Positions 49,810 to 57,405 of a DNA stretch of 64,000 nt are shown here, one piece after another; position 1 is the first letter of the stretch, and each line of letters begins with the position of its first letter. The notes beneath the pieces are model-generated. The model did not search any database, was not told where the DNA came from, and saw only the letters and a program-made list of their open reading frames with translations. The DNA is taken from contig NZ_FQVP01000004.1 in the NCBI RefSeq assembly GCF_900129395.1, positions 124,001 through 188,000 on the forward strand, written 5' to 3'. The position numbers were made by a program, and so were the translations under genes. Source of the stretch: Pseudosulfitobacter pseudonitzschiae. Lineage in GTDB: Bacteria; Pseudomonadota; Alphaproteobacteria; Rhodobacterales; Rhodobacteraceae.

Positions 49810-50454
49810 TCAGGTGGCGTCGGGCTGGTTCGCGGGGGCCGCGCGTTCAAACGCAGGCATTGCCATACAGGCCGCGTGAATGCGCGCGATGGTCGGATAG
49901 GCATCCAGCCCCACGCCGAACCGTCCGTTGTTCAGCACTTGGGCAAACAGACACAGATCGGCCAGACCGGGGGTATCGCCGTGGCAAAAGGTGCCGGTTT
50001 CAGCCTCTGACGAAAGCCGCGCCTCAAGGCTCTCCATGCCCGCCTGTGCCCACTTGCGGAACCACGCGGCCTTGCCGTCGGCATCGACGCCGTATTCGGT
50101 TTCAAGGTGTTTGAGAATGCGCAGGTTGTTCACGGGATGTACATCTAAGGCGATAATATGTGCAAGACTCCGCACCCGCGCACGGCCCCAGGCGTCGGCA
50201 GGCAGCAAGGGCGGTTCGGGATGAACTTCGTCCAGCCATTCGATAATCGCCAGCGACTGCGGCAGCGCACCGTCATCTGTCACCAGCGTCGGCACCAGCC
50301 CTTGCGGGTTCAGCGCCAAGTGCGCGGCCCCGCGCTGTTCGTCCTTCAAGAGCGCATAGGACACATAGTCATAATCCAGCCCCTTGAGGTTCAGCGCCGC
50401 CCGCACACGTGTCGACGTGGACGAGCGAAAATAGTTGTGCAGGACAAGCGTCAT
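49810..50454 (-). CDS. maiA: Maleylacetoacetate/maleylpyruvate isomerase (zeta-class GST)
   Basis: The 214-residue protein has the zeta-GST active-site segment RSSTSTRVRAALNLKGL near the N-terminus, then NPQGLVPTLV, QSLAIIEWLDEVHP and a C-terminal domain with GDTPGLADLCLFAQVLN. These enzymes isomerize maleylacetoacetate or maleylpyruvate to the fumaryl form with glutathione. The gene overlaps the start of the FAH-family hydrolase, its usual next step, by 4 bp. Which pathway (homogentisate or gentisate) is not settled, since neither dioxygenase lies in the window. Confidence 0.85.
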   Translation of the reverse strand: MTLVLHNYFRSSTSTRVRAALNLKGLDYDYVSYALLKDEQRGAAHLALNPQGLVPTLVTDDGALPQSLAIIEWLDEVHPEPPLLPADAWGRARVRSLAHIIALDVHPVNNLRILKHLETEYGVDADGKAAWFRKWAQAGMESLEARLSSEAETGTFCHGDTPGLADLCLFAQVLNNGRFGVGLDAYPTIARIHAACMAMPAFERAAPANQPDAT

Positions 50455-51146
50455 GCGCGCGGCCCCACTGTCACTTCAAGTTCTGCAATGCCATCAACAC
50501 CGCCCGTCATCACGTCACCGGGTGTCACGGCGCCCACGCCCGCAGGCGTGCCCGTCATGATGATGTCACCGGGGGCCAGCGTCATCGCCTGGCTCAGCGT
50601 TGCAATGTGATCGGCGACCGGCCAGATCAGATCGGCGATGTCGGCGTCCTGCTTGATCTCGCCGTTCACGGCCAGCCAGATTCGCCCCTGCGTCAGGCTA
50701 GGCACATCGGCCATCGGCACGATCGGGGCGATCGGCGCGGAGTGGTCAAAGGCCTTGCTCCAGTCCCACGGGCGGCTCATCTTCTTGGCTTCGTTCTGCA
50801 AATCACGGCGGGTCAGGTCGATACCAACCGAAGCGCCCCAGATATGATCAGGCACATCCGCAGCCGAAATATCTGCGCCCCCCTTTCCGATGGCAATGAC
50901 CAGCTCGATCTCGAAATGCAGGTCCTCGGTCAGCGGCGGATAGGGCACGGTGCAGGGCGTGTTCACCACCGCGTCCGCCGGCTTGGTGAAAAAGAACGGC
51001 GGATCACGGTCGGGGTCATTGCCGAACTCGCGGGCGTGGGCCGCATAGTTGCGCCCGACGCAAAAGACGCGCCGCACCGGAAAATGGTCGGTGCTGCCTG
51101 CAACGGCCAGAGCGGCCTGGGGAGCGGGTGGAAAGACGAAACGCAT
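50451..51146 (-). CDS. Fumarylacetoacetate hydrolase family protein (fumarylpyruvate hydrolase-like)
   Basis: The 231-residue protein has the FAH-family metal site and fold: FCVGRNYAAHAREFG, then EIELVIAIGKGG, VGIDLTRRDLQNEAKK and GDIIMTGTPAGVGAVTPGD. The length and GRNYxxHA start fit the short fumarylpyruvate hydrolase/acylpyruvase type. With the isomerase gene it converts ring-cleavage products of gentisate-like compounds to fumarate and pyruvate. It is the upstream gene of the pair. Confidence 0.87.
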   Translation of the reverse strand: MRFVFPPAPQAALAVAGSTDHFPVRRVFCVGRNYAAHAREFGNDPDRDPPFFFTKPADAVVNTPCTVPYPPLTEDLHFEIELVIAIGKGGADISAADVPDHIWGASVGIDLTRRDLQNEAKKMSRPWDWSKAFDHSAPIAPIVPMADVPSLTQGRIWLAVNGEIKQDADIADLIWPVADHIATLSQAMTLAPGDIIMTGTPAGVGAVTPGDVMTGGVDGIAELEVTVGPRA

Positions 51147-51215
51147 GACGGGAACCTTTCAATCAGCAGTGCCGCAGTTGTGCGACAAGTGATCCGGTTT
51201 GGCAAATGGCCGCGC

Positions 51216-52442
51216 TCAGGCTTTTTCAAATTCCTCAAGCAGCTTGGCCACGGTCTTTTTATGTTCACCCGTGGCCGCGTCCATCAGGCTGCGCACGCAG
51301 AACATCCAGTGGTCGCGCGCCATCTTGTCGGGCATGCAATAGGGTGCAGCGGCACGAAAGCTGATGTTCAGCAAATGCTGCAGGGTCAGGCTGCGGTATT
51401 GCACTCGCGCCCGCTGCACGGGGGCAAGCCCGCCCTTGTATTGCAAGGCGACGCTGATGCCGTTGCGCAGCCAGTTCAGGCAATTCAGCGCGGTAAATGG
51501 ATCATTCACCCCCGGCGACAGGGCCCGCGCCAACATCTCGACCAGCTGGTCGATCATAAAGGTGATGTCCTGCGCTTCGGTCTGCTCTTCGCCGACGGCA
51601 AAGCTGGAACACAGGCTGTCGCATTGGTCTGCGGTGGGTGCGCTGGCCGAATAGACGGTCAGGACCGTTTCGTACATGCTGACAAAGCTGCCGATCTCGA
51701 CGGCGACATGGATCACCCAGTCGTTTTCTTCGGCAAGTTCAAAAAGACCCGCCAGATCCAGCTGCTGGATATAGCCCGCACGTCCAAGGCTCAGCTCGGT
51801 CTCGGTCGCGTTCTTCTCAGGCTGCACTTCGGCTTCAGGGGTCCGTTCGGCGTGGTTGTCGATGATCCGTTCGATCCCCCGCGCCAACCTGCGCCCCAAC
51901 GCGGCCGAGATGTTCGATACATTGATGGTTTCGGGAATATGGTGCAGGAAATAGATCAGCGTGCCCACGGACACCAGCGTCAGCAACAACGCCATCAGCA
52001 TCGAATATTGCGGCACGAAGGACTCCAGCCCGTCCGCCCCCGAACTTTGCACCGCGCGCAGGATCATCAGCGAATAGACAAAGGCGGAAATCAGCAGGCC
52101 CAGGCTGATCTGGTTGCCACGATCGCGCATAAAGTTCCCGATCAGCCGCGGCCCGAAGTTGCCAGAGGCAAAGGACACCGCCACCATGGTGATCGAAAAC
52201 ATCACACCCGTGACCCCAATGATCGATTGCGCAATCACCGCCAGCGTTTGGCGCGCGCCGTCCACCTGTGTGTTCAGAAAATCATCCGGCAGCGCAACAG
52301 GCAGAATATCCGGGTTGTGGTCGATCCACTGGGTCAGTTCGGACAGCAAAAGAGCGGCAACCACCAAGGTCGAGGGAATAAACCAATAGCTGGATCGCAC
52401 GTCTTGTGCGATTTTCAAAATATAGGCGCGCGATCCGAACAT
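51216..52442 (-). CDS. DUF2254 integral membrane protein
   Basis: The 408-residue protein has an N-terminal membrane segment followed by more in the first 170 residues (PSTLVVAALLLSELTQWI, IAQSIIGVTGVMFSITMVAVSFASGNFGPR, LGLLISAFVYSLMI, MLMALLLTLVSVGTLIYFLHHIP) and a soluble C-terminal half with ALSPGVNDPFTALNCLNWL, the mark of DUF2254 proteins. The role of the family is unknown. GGAGA precedes the ATG at 52442; a longer open frame to 52484 enters the intergenic region. It is divergent from the FNT channel gene. Confidence 0.83.
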   Translation of the reverse strand: MFGSRAYILKIAQDVRSSYWFIPSTLVVAALLLSELTQWIDHNPDILPVALPDDFLNTQVDGARQTLAVIAQSIIGVTGVMFSITMVAVSFASGNFGPRLIGNFMRDRGNQISLGLLISAFVYSLMILRAVQSSGADGLESFVPQYSMLMALLLTLVSVGTLIYFLHHIPETINVSNISAALGRRLARGIERIIDNHAERTPEAEVQPEKNATETELSLGRAGYIQQLDLAGLFELAEENDWVIHVAVEIGSFVSMYETVLTVYSASAPTADQCDSLCSSFAVGEEQTEAQDITFMIDQLVEMLARALSPGVNDPFTALNCLNWLRNGISVALQYKGGLAPVQRARVQYRSLTLQHLLNISFRAAAPYCMPDKMARDHWMFCVRSLMDAATGEHKKTVAKLLEEFEKA

Positions 52443-52511
52443 GTATCTCTCCAAAGTGTCAGGCTGCAATGTGGAGCAGAACACCTATACGACAATGGCA
52501 ACAGATAATCG

Positions 52512-52537
52512 GGAACCAAACAAGAGGTCCGCGTGTT
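52512..52537 (+). promoter_or_regulatory. EcfG-type promoter for the FNT channel gene
   Basis: GGAAC (52512-52516), 17 bp, TGTT (52534-52537) fits the general stress promoter pattern (GGAAC-N16/17-NGTT). The -10 element ends eight bases before an ATG at 52546, so transcription would start at or near it. An in-frame ATG at 52570 leaves a normal leader, which supports the shorter protein. Confidence 0.6.
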
Positions 52538-52569
52538 AAAGTCCGATGACCAACTGGGACGAACATAAA

Positions 52570-53424
52570 ATGGTATCTATTCACGAGAACGATCCCGGTG
52601 CGGTGCCTCTTGAAGAAGAAACCGAACGCGAGTCAGTCGAAGCCGCGGCCAAACTGTCGTCAAAGCTGATCTACGAAGTCATCCGCCGCGATGGCGAGGA
52701 AGAGCTGGCGCGCACCAAGCGGTCGCTGTTCTGGTCCGGGACGGCCGCCGGTATCATGATCAGCTTTTCGGTGCTGGGCGAGGCGATCCTGCGGACCTAT
52801 CTGCCCGATGCGCCGTGGTCGTTCCTGATCGAGAACTTTGGTTATTCGCTGGGCTTTTTGCTGGTCATCATGGGCCGGATGCAACTGTTCACCGAAAACA
52901 CCATCACCACGGTGCTGCCGCTGATGGTCAAACCGACGGTGCATAATTTCGCCTGCGTGGCGCGGCTGTGGGGGATCGTGCTGGGGGCCAACGTGCTGGG
53001 CGCGTTCTGTATCGCGACGCTTTATGCCCATACGCCCGCGATCCCTGAAAACCTTGGGCCTGCGCTGCTGTCCTTGTCCGAACACGCGATCCATATGCCT
53101 GCGGGCGAAAGCTTTTTCCGTGCAATTCCGGCGGGCATTCTGGTCGCGGCCATCGTGTGGATGCTGCCGCAGGCGGACGAATCCGGGTTCTTCATCATTC
53201 TGACATTCACATGGCTGATCGCGGCGGGTGATTTTACCCATATCGTCGCGGGGTCGGTCGAAATGGCCTATCTTGCGGTGCAAGGGTTGCTTGGCCCGAC
53301 CGAGGCTGTGTTCGGCTTTTTCATTCCGGTGCTGGTGGGCAATATCGTTGGTGGCACGGTGGTCTTTGCGCTGATCGCCTGGGGTCAGGTCAAGGATGAT
53401 GTGCTGGCGGCGGAGTCCCAATAA
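52570..53424 (+). CDS. Formate/nitrite transporter (FNT) family channel
   Basis: The protein (284 residues from the ATG at 52570) has a charged N-terminal extension and about six membrane segments, with FSGTAAGIMIS-like SLFWSGTAAGIMISFSVLGEAI, GFLLVIMGRMQLFTENTITTVLPL and AAGDFTHIVAGSVEMAYLAVQG. This is the YfdC-like branch of the FNT channels. FocA-type members conduct formate or nitrite; this branch is uncharacterized. An EcfG-type promoter lies directly upstream, so it is likely to be stress-induced. An ATG at 52546 would add eight residues but would sit almost on the transcription start. Confidence 0.82.
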   Translation: MVSIHENDPGAVPLEEETERESVEAAAKLSSKLIYEVIRRDGEEELARTKRSLFWSGTAAGIMISFSVLGEAILRTYLPDAPWSFLIENFGYSLGFLLVIMGRMQLFTENTITTVLPLMVKPTVHNFACVARLWGIVLGANVLGAFCIATLYAHTPAIPENLGPALLSLSEHAIHMPAGESFFRAIPAGILVAAIVWMLPQADESGFFIILTFTWLIAAGDFTHIVAGSVEMAYLAVQGLLGPTEAVFGFFIPVLVGNIVGGTVVFALIAWGQVKDDVLAAESQ

Positions 53425-53425
53425 C

Positions 53426-53457
53426 AAAAGACCCTCTGCAGGGGCGTGCAGCGGGTC
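53426..53457 (-). terminator. Intrinsic terminator after the Crp/Fnr gene
   Basis: On the minus strand GACCC-GCTGCA, a six-base loop, TGCAG-A-GGGTC folds into two stacked stems and is followed by TTTT. It lies 30 bp beyond the Crp/Fnr stop and just after the convergent FNT stop, so it may serve both directions in part. Confidence 0.6.
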
Positions 53458-53486
53458 CCGGACTTGCTCGAATCTTGACGACACGC

Positions 53487-54215
53487 CTACATGATCGGAC
53501 GTTTCATCAAAGGTTCCAGCGTCATGCAAGCGGCCTTGGCCAAGGCGCCCAGATCATTGACGATCAGCGCGTCATCGCTCCAGTTCGCCAGTTGGCGCGT
53601 GCGCAATTTGCTCAGTGTCTTGTTGGTGTGGACCAACGACAGGCCCAGCGCATCCGCAAGATCCTGTTGCCGGAAGGGCAAGGGCATCACCCGATCCCGC
53701 GCCAATCCCAACGCCTGCCCGCGCAGCATGATCTTGCACAACGCCCAGGCGATTGCCTCATAGGCTGTTCGCTGTCCAACCGAGGCCAGCGCCTCGCCCA
53801 GAAAATGCTCTTCTGCGGCGGCCATCCACGTCAGGTCAAAGGCACGTTCGGGGTGGGATTTGAAAAAGCTCCAGAATTCACTGCGGTCGAAGACGCACAA
53901 GGTCATCGGTGACGTGGCCTCGACCGAATGTTGCATTTCGCCCATGATACCCGCCTGAAGGCCGATGAAATCACCCGGAAAGACAAAGTTGATCACCTGC
54001 CGGTTGCCGTTCTCCAGTGTCTTGTAACGCAAGCCCATGCCGCGCAGCGCTGTATAAAGCTGTGGGCTGTTTGACCCTTCCATCAGCAAAGGCGTGCCTG
54101 GATTCACCTCAAGCTCGCCCACTTTGAACTTCTGCATGTACCGGATTTCTTCTTCATTCAGGTCAACGAACACATCACTGCGTTGCAGCGGGCAGTTCGC
54201 GCATTTGGTCGCCAT
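53487..54215 (-). CDS. Crp/Fnr family transcriptional regulator
   Basis: The 242-residue protein has a cyclic-nucleotide-type beta-roll (LEVNPGTPLLMEGSNSPQLYTALRGMGLRYKTLENGNRQVINFVFPGDFIGLQAG region) and a C-terminal winged helix (PFRQQDLADALGLSLVHTNKTLSKLR). Only two N-terminal cysteines (C5 and C8) are present, so the four-Cys iron-sulfur cluster of FNR proteins is not formed in the usual way. The effector and targets are unknown. Its start is 97 bp from the divergent receiver-like gene. A weak EcfG-like promoter precedes it. Confidence 0.87.
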   Translation of the reverse strand: MATKCANCPLQRSDVFVDLNEEEIRYMQKFKVGELEVNPGTPLLMEGSNSPQLYTALRGMGLRYKTLENGNRQVINFVFPGDFIGLQAGIMGEMQHSVEATSPMTLCVFDRSEFWSFFKSHPERAFDLTWMAAAEEHFLGEALASVGQRTAYEAIAWALCKIMLRGQALGLARDRVMPLPFRQQDLADALGLSLVHTNKTLSKLRTRQLANWSDDALIVNDLGALAKAACMTLEPLMKRPIM

Positions 54216-54251
54216 GGTACGAAAAACCTTTTTAGAGCTATGTCATAGTTT

Positions 54252-54276
54252 AATGCGCGACGCTGAAGAATGTTCC
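54252..54276 (-). promoter_or_regulatory. Weak EcfG-like promoter before the Crp/Fnr gene
   Basis: On the minus strand GGAAC (54276-54272), 16 bp, CATT (54255-54252) differs from CGTT in one base. It would give a leader of about 30 bases. Confidence 0.3.
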
Positions 54277-54312
54277 ATATAGAAGACCTGTCACGAATTT
54301 AGGGGACAGTGA

Positions 54313-54681
54313 ATGACGACGAAATTCCTGGTCGTGCAGGGCGATATTTTGATTACAGAGGATCTGTCCCAGATCCTCCTCGACTGCATTCCAGCGTCGA
54401 CCATCCGCCGCGTCGATAACGTGCCGCAAGCGGTTAAGACGTTGAAACAGGACGGCCCGCAAGACGTGGTTTTCCTGCTGGGCAGCGCGGCCAGCAGTGT
54501 CGACCCTGAATTGATGGACCTTCTGAGCGAACGCGCAGTCACAGCCGTGCGCGTCGGCGTCGAGAACCCCAGTTTCACCGAAGTTCTCTATGATGGCTAT
54601 CGGGTCGCCATGCCGTTCAGCACCGGCGACATCGAGCGTTTGCTGGGCAACATCGGGCTTATACCAAAAGACGACAGCTAA
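54313..54681 (+). CDS. Small receiver-like protein lacking the phosphorylation site
   Basis: The 122-residue protein has the size and layout of a response regulator receiver domain: FLVVQGDILITEDLSQILLDC at the start resembles the first strand and helix, then DVVFLLGS takes the place of the second acidic strand, and RVAMPFSTGDIERLL resembles the end with a K/P-like loop (here MPF). The conserved aspartate and lysine are not in place: DVVFLLG has no Asp where the phosphoacceptor should be. It may be a pseudo-receiver. It diverges from the Crp/Fnr gene, and a purine-rich AGGGGA precedes the ATG. The 3' end overlaps the FAD monooxygenase stop by 4 bp. Confidence 0.65.
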   Translation: MTTKFLVVQGDILITEDLSQILLDCIPASTIRRVDNVPQAVKTLKQDGPQDVVFLLGSAASSVDPELMDLLSERAVTAVRVGVENPSFTEVLYDGYRVAMPFSTGDIERLLGNIGLIPKDDS

Positions 54682-56192
54682 AGCCCCAGGCCTGCCATAT
54701 AAGTCTCTAACAGCTGCGTATCCCCCTGCGGAGCCGCACAGCCGACATAGGTGTCGGGGCGCAGCAAATAGGCCGCGCCCTGTTCAAGGCCCGCAGCCTC
54801 GCAGGCAGCGTTCCAACCAAAGACATGCAGCGGAATATCGCGGTCCGAACACCATGTGTGCAGCGCATCCGTCGGCTGGCCGTAAACGTGCACCTGCCAG
54901 ATGATGTCGGCGAGCGGACCAAAATTGTCCCCCTTGTCCAGTTGCACGAAAGGCAAGCGGTCACCGCCTGACACCTCCCCCGCCTTGCCCGCACCCAAGG
55001 GTCCGTCGGCATAGGTGATCGCCACCTGGGAAATGGCGCGGAACATGGCCGCACGGGCCGAGGCTAGACCAAAGGCCAGCTTGGCGACGTTCGGCACCAC
55101 ATAGGTGCGCATGAAACCAAAGACGCTGCCCTTGCGCGAGGCAAGGTTGAACGCCTGATCGGTGGTCTTGATCAGGGTCCGCGCAAAGGCCGCGCGTTCG
55201 GCGTGATAGCTTTCCAGCAGCGCATCATTGCCGCGTCCATTGACCGCTGCTGCCAGCTTCCACGCCAGGTTGATCGCGTCGCCAATGCCCGTGTTCATCC
55301 CCTGCCCGCCTGCGGGGCTGTGAATATGCGCGGCATCTCCGGCCAGGAAGATATTCCCGTGCCGGAAACGGTCGGTCATTCGGTGGTGCGATTTATAGGT
55401 CGAGAACCAGTTCAGATGCGTCACCTGGATGCCCAGGGCATGCAGGCTCTCGCGGCCCACATCCTCAAAGTTCAGATCGACGCTGCGCGCCACCCGCTCG
55501 GGCCGTATGCTGCCCACCAGCCGCATTTTTCCCTCGGTGCCATAGGGGAAGACCAACAGGAAATCGGTTTCCTCAAAGGACAGGTGGACGTTGCCGTTGA
55601 ACATGTCCTGCGCAACCTCAACATCCGCCACATAGAGCAACGACCTGTAGGTCCCGCCCTTGAATTTCCCACCCAGCCCCTTGCGTACGGTCGATGCGGC
55701 GCCGTCGGCCCCCACCATGAACCGGGCGGTGCAGGTCTGGGTCTTGCCATCGGGGCCGCGCAGCTTGGCGGTGACATGGTCGCCCTCGTCTTTGGCGTCC
55801 AGCAACTCGGTGTTGCGCTCAATGGACAATCCACGCGCGGCAAGCTGGTCACACAAGAATGCCTCGTGATGGTCCTGCGGATAGATCAACAGATAGGGAT
55901 AGGGGGTGATGTCCCCGCCAAAGTCGCGCATGTCGATCTGCGCGCGGCGCTTGCCGCGCGCCCACATATTCACCACGCGGCTGGGATGTCCGGCGGCCGC
56001 CACGGCATCGGCCATGCCCATCTGACGGTACAACTCAAGCGTGCGGGCGTGCACCACCATCGCCCGCGATGTGGTGCCGGGTGCGCTGGTCTTGTCGATG
56101 ATGCGGACGGTGATCCCCTGGGCCTGCAACCAAAGCGCCAGAACCAATCCCGTTGGCCCAGCCCCGACAATCAAAACATCGGTTTTTTGCAT
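54678..56192 (-). CDS. FAD-dependent monooxygenase (UbiH/PheA aromatic hydroxylase type)
   Basis: The 504-residue protein has VLIVGAGPTGLVLAL at the N-terminus (GxGxxG), GADGAASTVRKGLG and the second FAD motif FLAGDAAHIHSPAGGQGMNTGIGDAINLAWKL, as in class A flavoprotein hydroxylases. A C-terminal thioredoxin-like region (VGCAAPQ end, after YLLRPDTYV) is typical of the phenol hydroxylase branch. It should hydroxylate an aromatic ring with NAD(P)H and oxygen. A zeta-GST/FAH pair for ring-cleavage products lies 3.5 kb away. It faces the PhyR operon. Confidence 0.86.
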   Translation of the reverse strand: MQKTDVLIVGAGPTGLVLALWLQAQGITVRIIDKTSAPGTTSRAMVVHARTLELYRQMGMADAVAAAGHPSRVVNMWARGKRRAQIDMRDFGGDITPYPYLLIYPQDHHEAFLCDQLAARGLSIERNTELLDAKDEGDHVTAKLRGPDGKTQTCTARFMVGADGAASTVRKGLGGKFKGGTYRSLLYVADVEVAQDMFNGNVHLSFEETDFLLVFPYGTEGKMRLVGSIRPERVARSVDLNFEDVGRESLHALGIQVTHLNWFSTYKSHHRMTDRFRHGNIFLAGDAAHIHSPAGGQGMNTGIGDAINLAWKLAAAVNGRGNDALLESYHAERAAFARTLIKTTDQAFNLASRKGSVFGFMRTYVVPNVAKLAFGLASARAAMFRAISQVAITYADGPLGAGKAGEVSGGDRLPFVQLDKGDNFGPLADIIWQVHVYGQPTDALHTWCSDRDIPLHVFGWNAACEAAGLEQGAAYLLRPDTYVGCAAPQGDTQLLETYMAGLGL

Positions 56193-56258
56193 ATCAAACG
56201 CCTTTCTATACGTTCAACATGCGTGCCCTTTGCCCCCGTTTCAACGCGTCAGACACGC

Positions 56259-56286
56259 AAAAGCCCGCCGCATTTCTGCGACGGGC
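56259..56286 (-). terminator. Intrinsic terminator after phyR
   Basis: On the minus strand GCCCGTCGCA-GAAA-TGCGGCGGGC forms ten pairs (one wobble) with a GAAA tetraloop, followed by TTTT. It starts 32 bp after the PhyR stop codon. Confidence 0.8.
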
Positions 56287-56317
56287 AAATTCCGGCTGAT
56301 CCGCGAAGGGACGGGTA

Positions 56318-57133
56318 TCAGACCTTTAGCGTCGCCGTTGTCGAAAAGAACATCGCCTGGCTGACAGCCGATTTCACCTGATCTTCCTTGTAGGGCTTTG
56401 AGATCAAGAACGCAGGCTCGGGGCGTTCGCCTGTCAGCAGACGTTCGGGATAGGCGGTGATGAAGATCACCGGCAGGTTGCCAAACTGGCCCAGCAGATC
56501 GTTCACGGCGTCGATGCCGGACGAGTTGTCGGCCAGCCGGATGTCGGCCAGGATCAGGTCGGGTTTGTCGGCACCGCCCAGTTTCACAGCTTCGTCGCGG
56601 GTGCGCGCGATGCCGGTGATGCGGTGACCCAGATCACCCACAAGGTTTTCCAGATCCATCGCAATGATCGGCTCGTCCTCGATGATCAGGACGCGACCCG
56701 CGATGCTGTCGGCCATTTCGCGGTGTGCGACATTGACCAGGTGTTCAGCCTCGTCACGGTCCACGCCCATGATATCAGCCACGCCGCCAAAATCGAATTC
56801 CTCGATGGTGTGCAGCAACAACGCCTCGCGGGTGTTGTCGGTCAGTTTTGCCAGGTGCTTTTGCGCGGCACCTTCCATGATGTCGTCGGAACTGTCCATC
56901 GTATCGACCTTGCTGGCCTGCCAGATGACATGCAGCACCTTGAACAGACCTGTCTTGACACTCAGACTTGGGTCCAGCGCACTGCTATCGGCCAGGATCG
57001 CTTCCAGAGCAGCGGCGGCATACCGGTCACCTCCCGTTTGCGAACCAGTCAGCGCACGCGCGTAGCGGCGCAGATATGGCAACACCGAGCCAATCTCGGC
57101 GGAACGGTCCAAGCCAGTATTTTCAGAAGTCAT
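56318..57133 (-). CDS. phyR: PhyR, anti-anti-sigma response regulator of the general stress response
   Basis: The 271-residue protein has an N-terminal sigma-like domain (residues about 10-130, with TREALLLHTIEEFDFGGVADIMGVDRDEAEHLV like sigma region 4) and a C-terminal receiver (VLIIEDEPIIAMDLE; phosphoacceptor D197 in LILADIRLAD; K246 in ISKPYKED). When phosphorylated, PhyR binds NepR and frees EcfG. It diverges from nepR-ecfG across a 107-bp region with two overlapping EcfG promoters. The start MTSENTG is preferred over longer open frames. A terminator lies just downstream. Confidence 0.95.
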   Translation of the reverse strand: MTSENTGLDRSAEIGSVLPYLRRYARALTGSQTGGDRYAAAALEAILADSSALDPSLSVKTGLFKVLHVIWQASKVDTMDSSDDIMEGAAQKHLAKLTDNTREALLLHTIEEFDFGGVADIMGVDRDEAEHLVNVAHREMADSIAGRVLIIEDEPIIAMDLENLVGDLGHRITGIARTRDEAVKLGGADKPDLILADIRLADNSSGIDAVNDLLGQFGNLPVIFITAYPERLLTGERPEPAFLISKPYKEDQVKSAVSQAMFFSTTATLKV

Positions 57134-57161
57134 ATTATTTCCCCGAATTTCGAATTTCTTG

Positions 57162-57186
57162 GGAACCAAACGCAGCATGCCGTGTT
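57162..57186 (+). promoter_or_regulatory. EcfG-type promoter for nepR-ecfG
   Basis: GGAAC (57162-57166), 16 bp, TGTT (57183-57186), 54 bp before the nepR start. It overlaps the opposite-strand promoter of phyR almost fully, and the block from 57161 to 57194 is nearly palindromic. Confidence 0.7.
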
Positions 57187-57193
57187 TAGTTCC
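57169..57193 (-). promoter_or_regulatory. EcfG-type promoter for phyR
   Basis: On the minus strand GGAAC (57193-57189), 16 bp, CGTT (57172-57169) is a perfect match to the EcfG consensus. It lies about 35 bp before the phyR start. Confidence 0.75.
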
Positions 57194-57240
57194 CAACTAA
57201 GTGCGCAAAAGTACATTTCTGAAATTAGGCGAAATCCACA

Positions 57241-57405
57241 ATGGCAAATAACGAACCGAATTCCGGGACACGCAAGCAGATAGACGACAACCTGCGTCGT
57301 GTGTTTCAGGAAAAGGTCGAGGAAGAGGTTCCCGATCGCTTCAAGCAACTGCTTGCGCAGCTGCAAGAGCAGGACAGCCAAAAAGGGTCAGGTGACCATA
57401 AATGA
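57241..57405 (+). CDS. nepR: NepR anti-sigma factor
   Basis: This 54-residue protein is too small for many gene callers. It has the NepR core RKQIDDNLRRVFQEKVEEEVPDRF, followed by KQLLAQLQEQ, with a short, acidic and basic mixed helix at each end. NepR holds EcfG inactive until phosphorylated PhyR takes it away. Its position between phyR and ecfG, divergent from phyR, is the usual one. Its stop codon overlaps the ecfG start (57402-57405, ATGA), so the anti-sigma factor and sigma factor are translated together. Confidence 0.93.
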   Translation: MANNEPNSGTRKQIDDNLRRVFQEKVEEEVPDRFKQLLAQLQEQDSQKGSGDHK

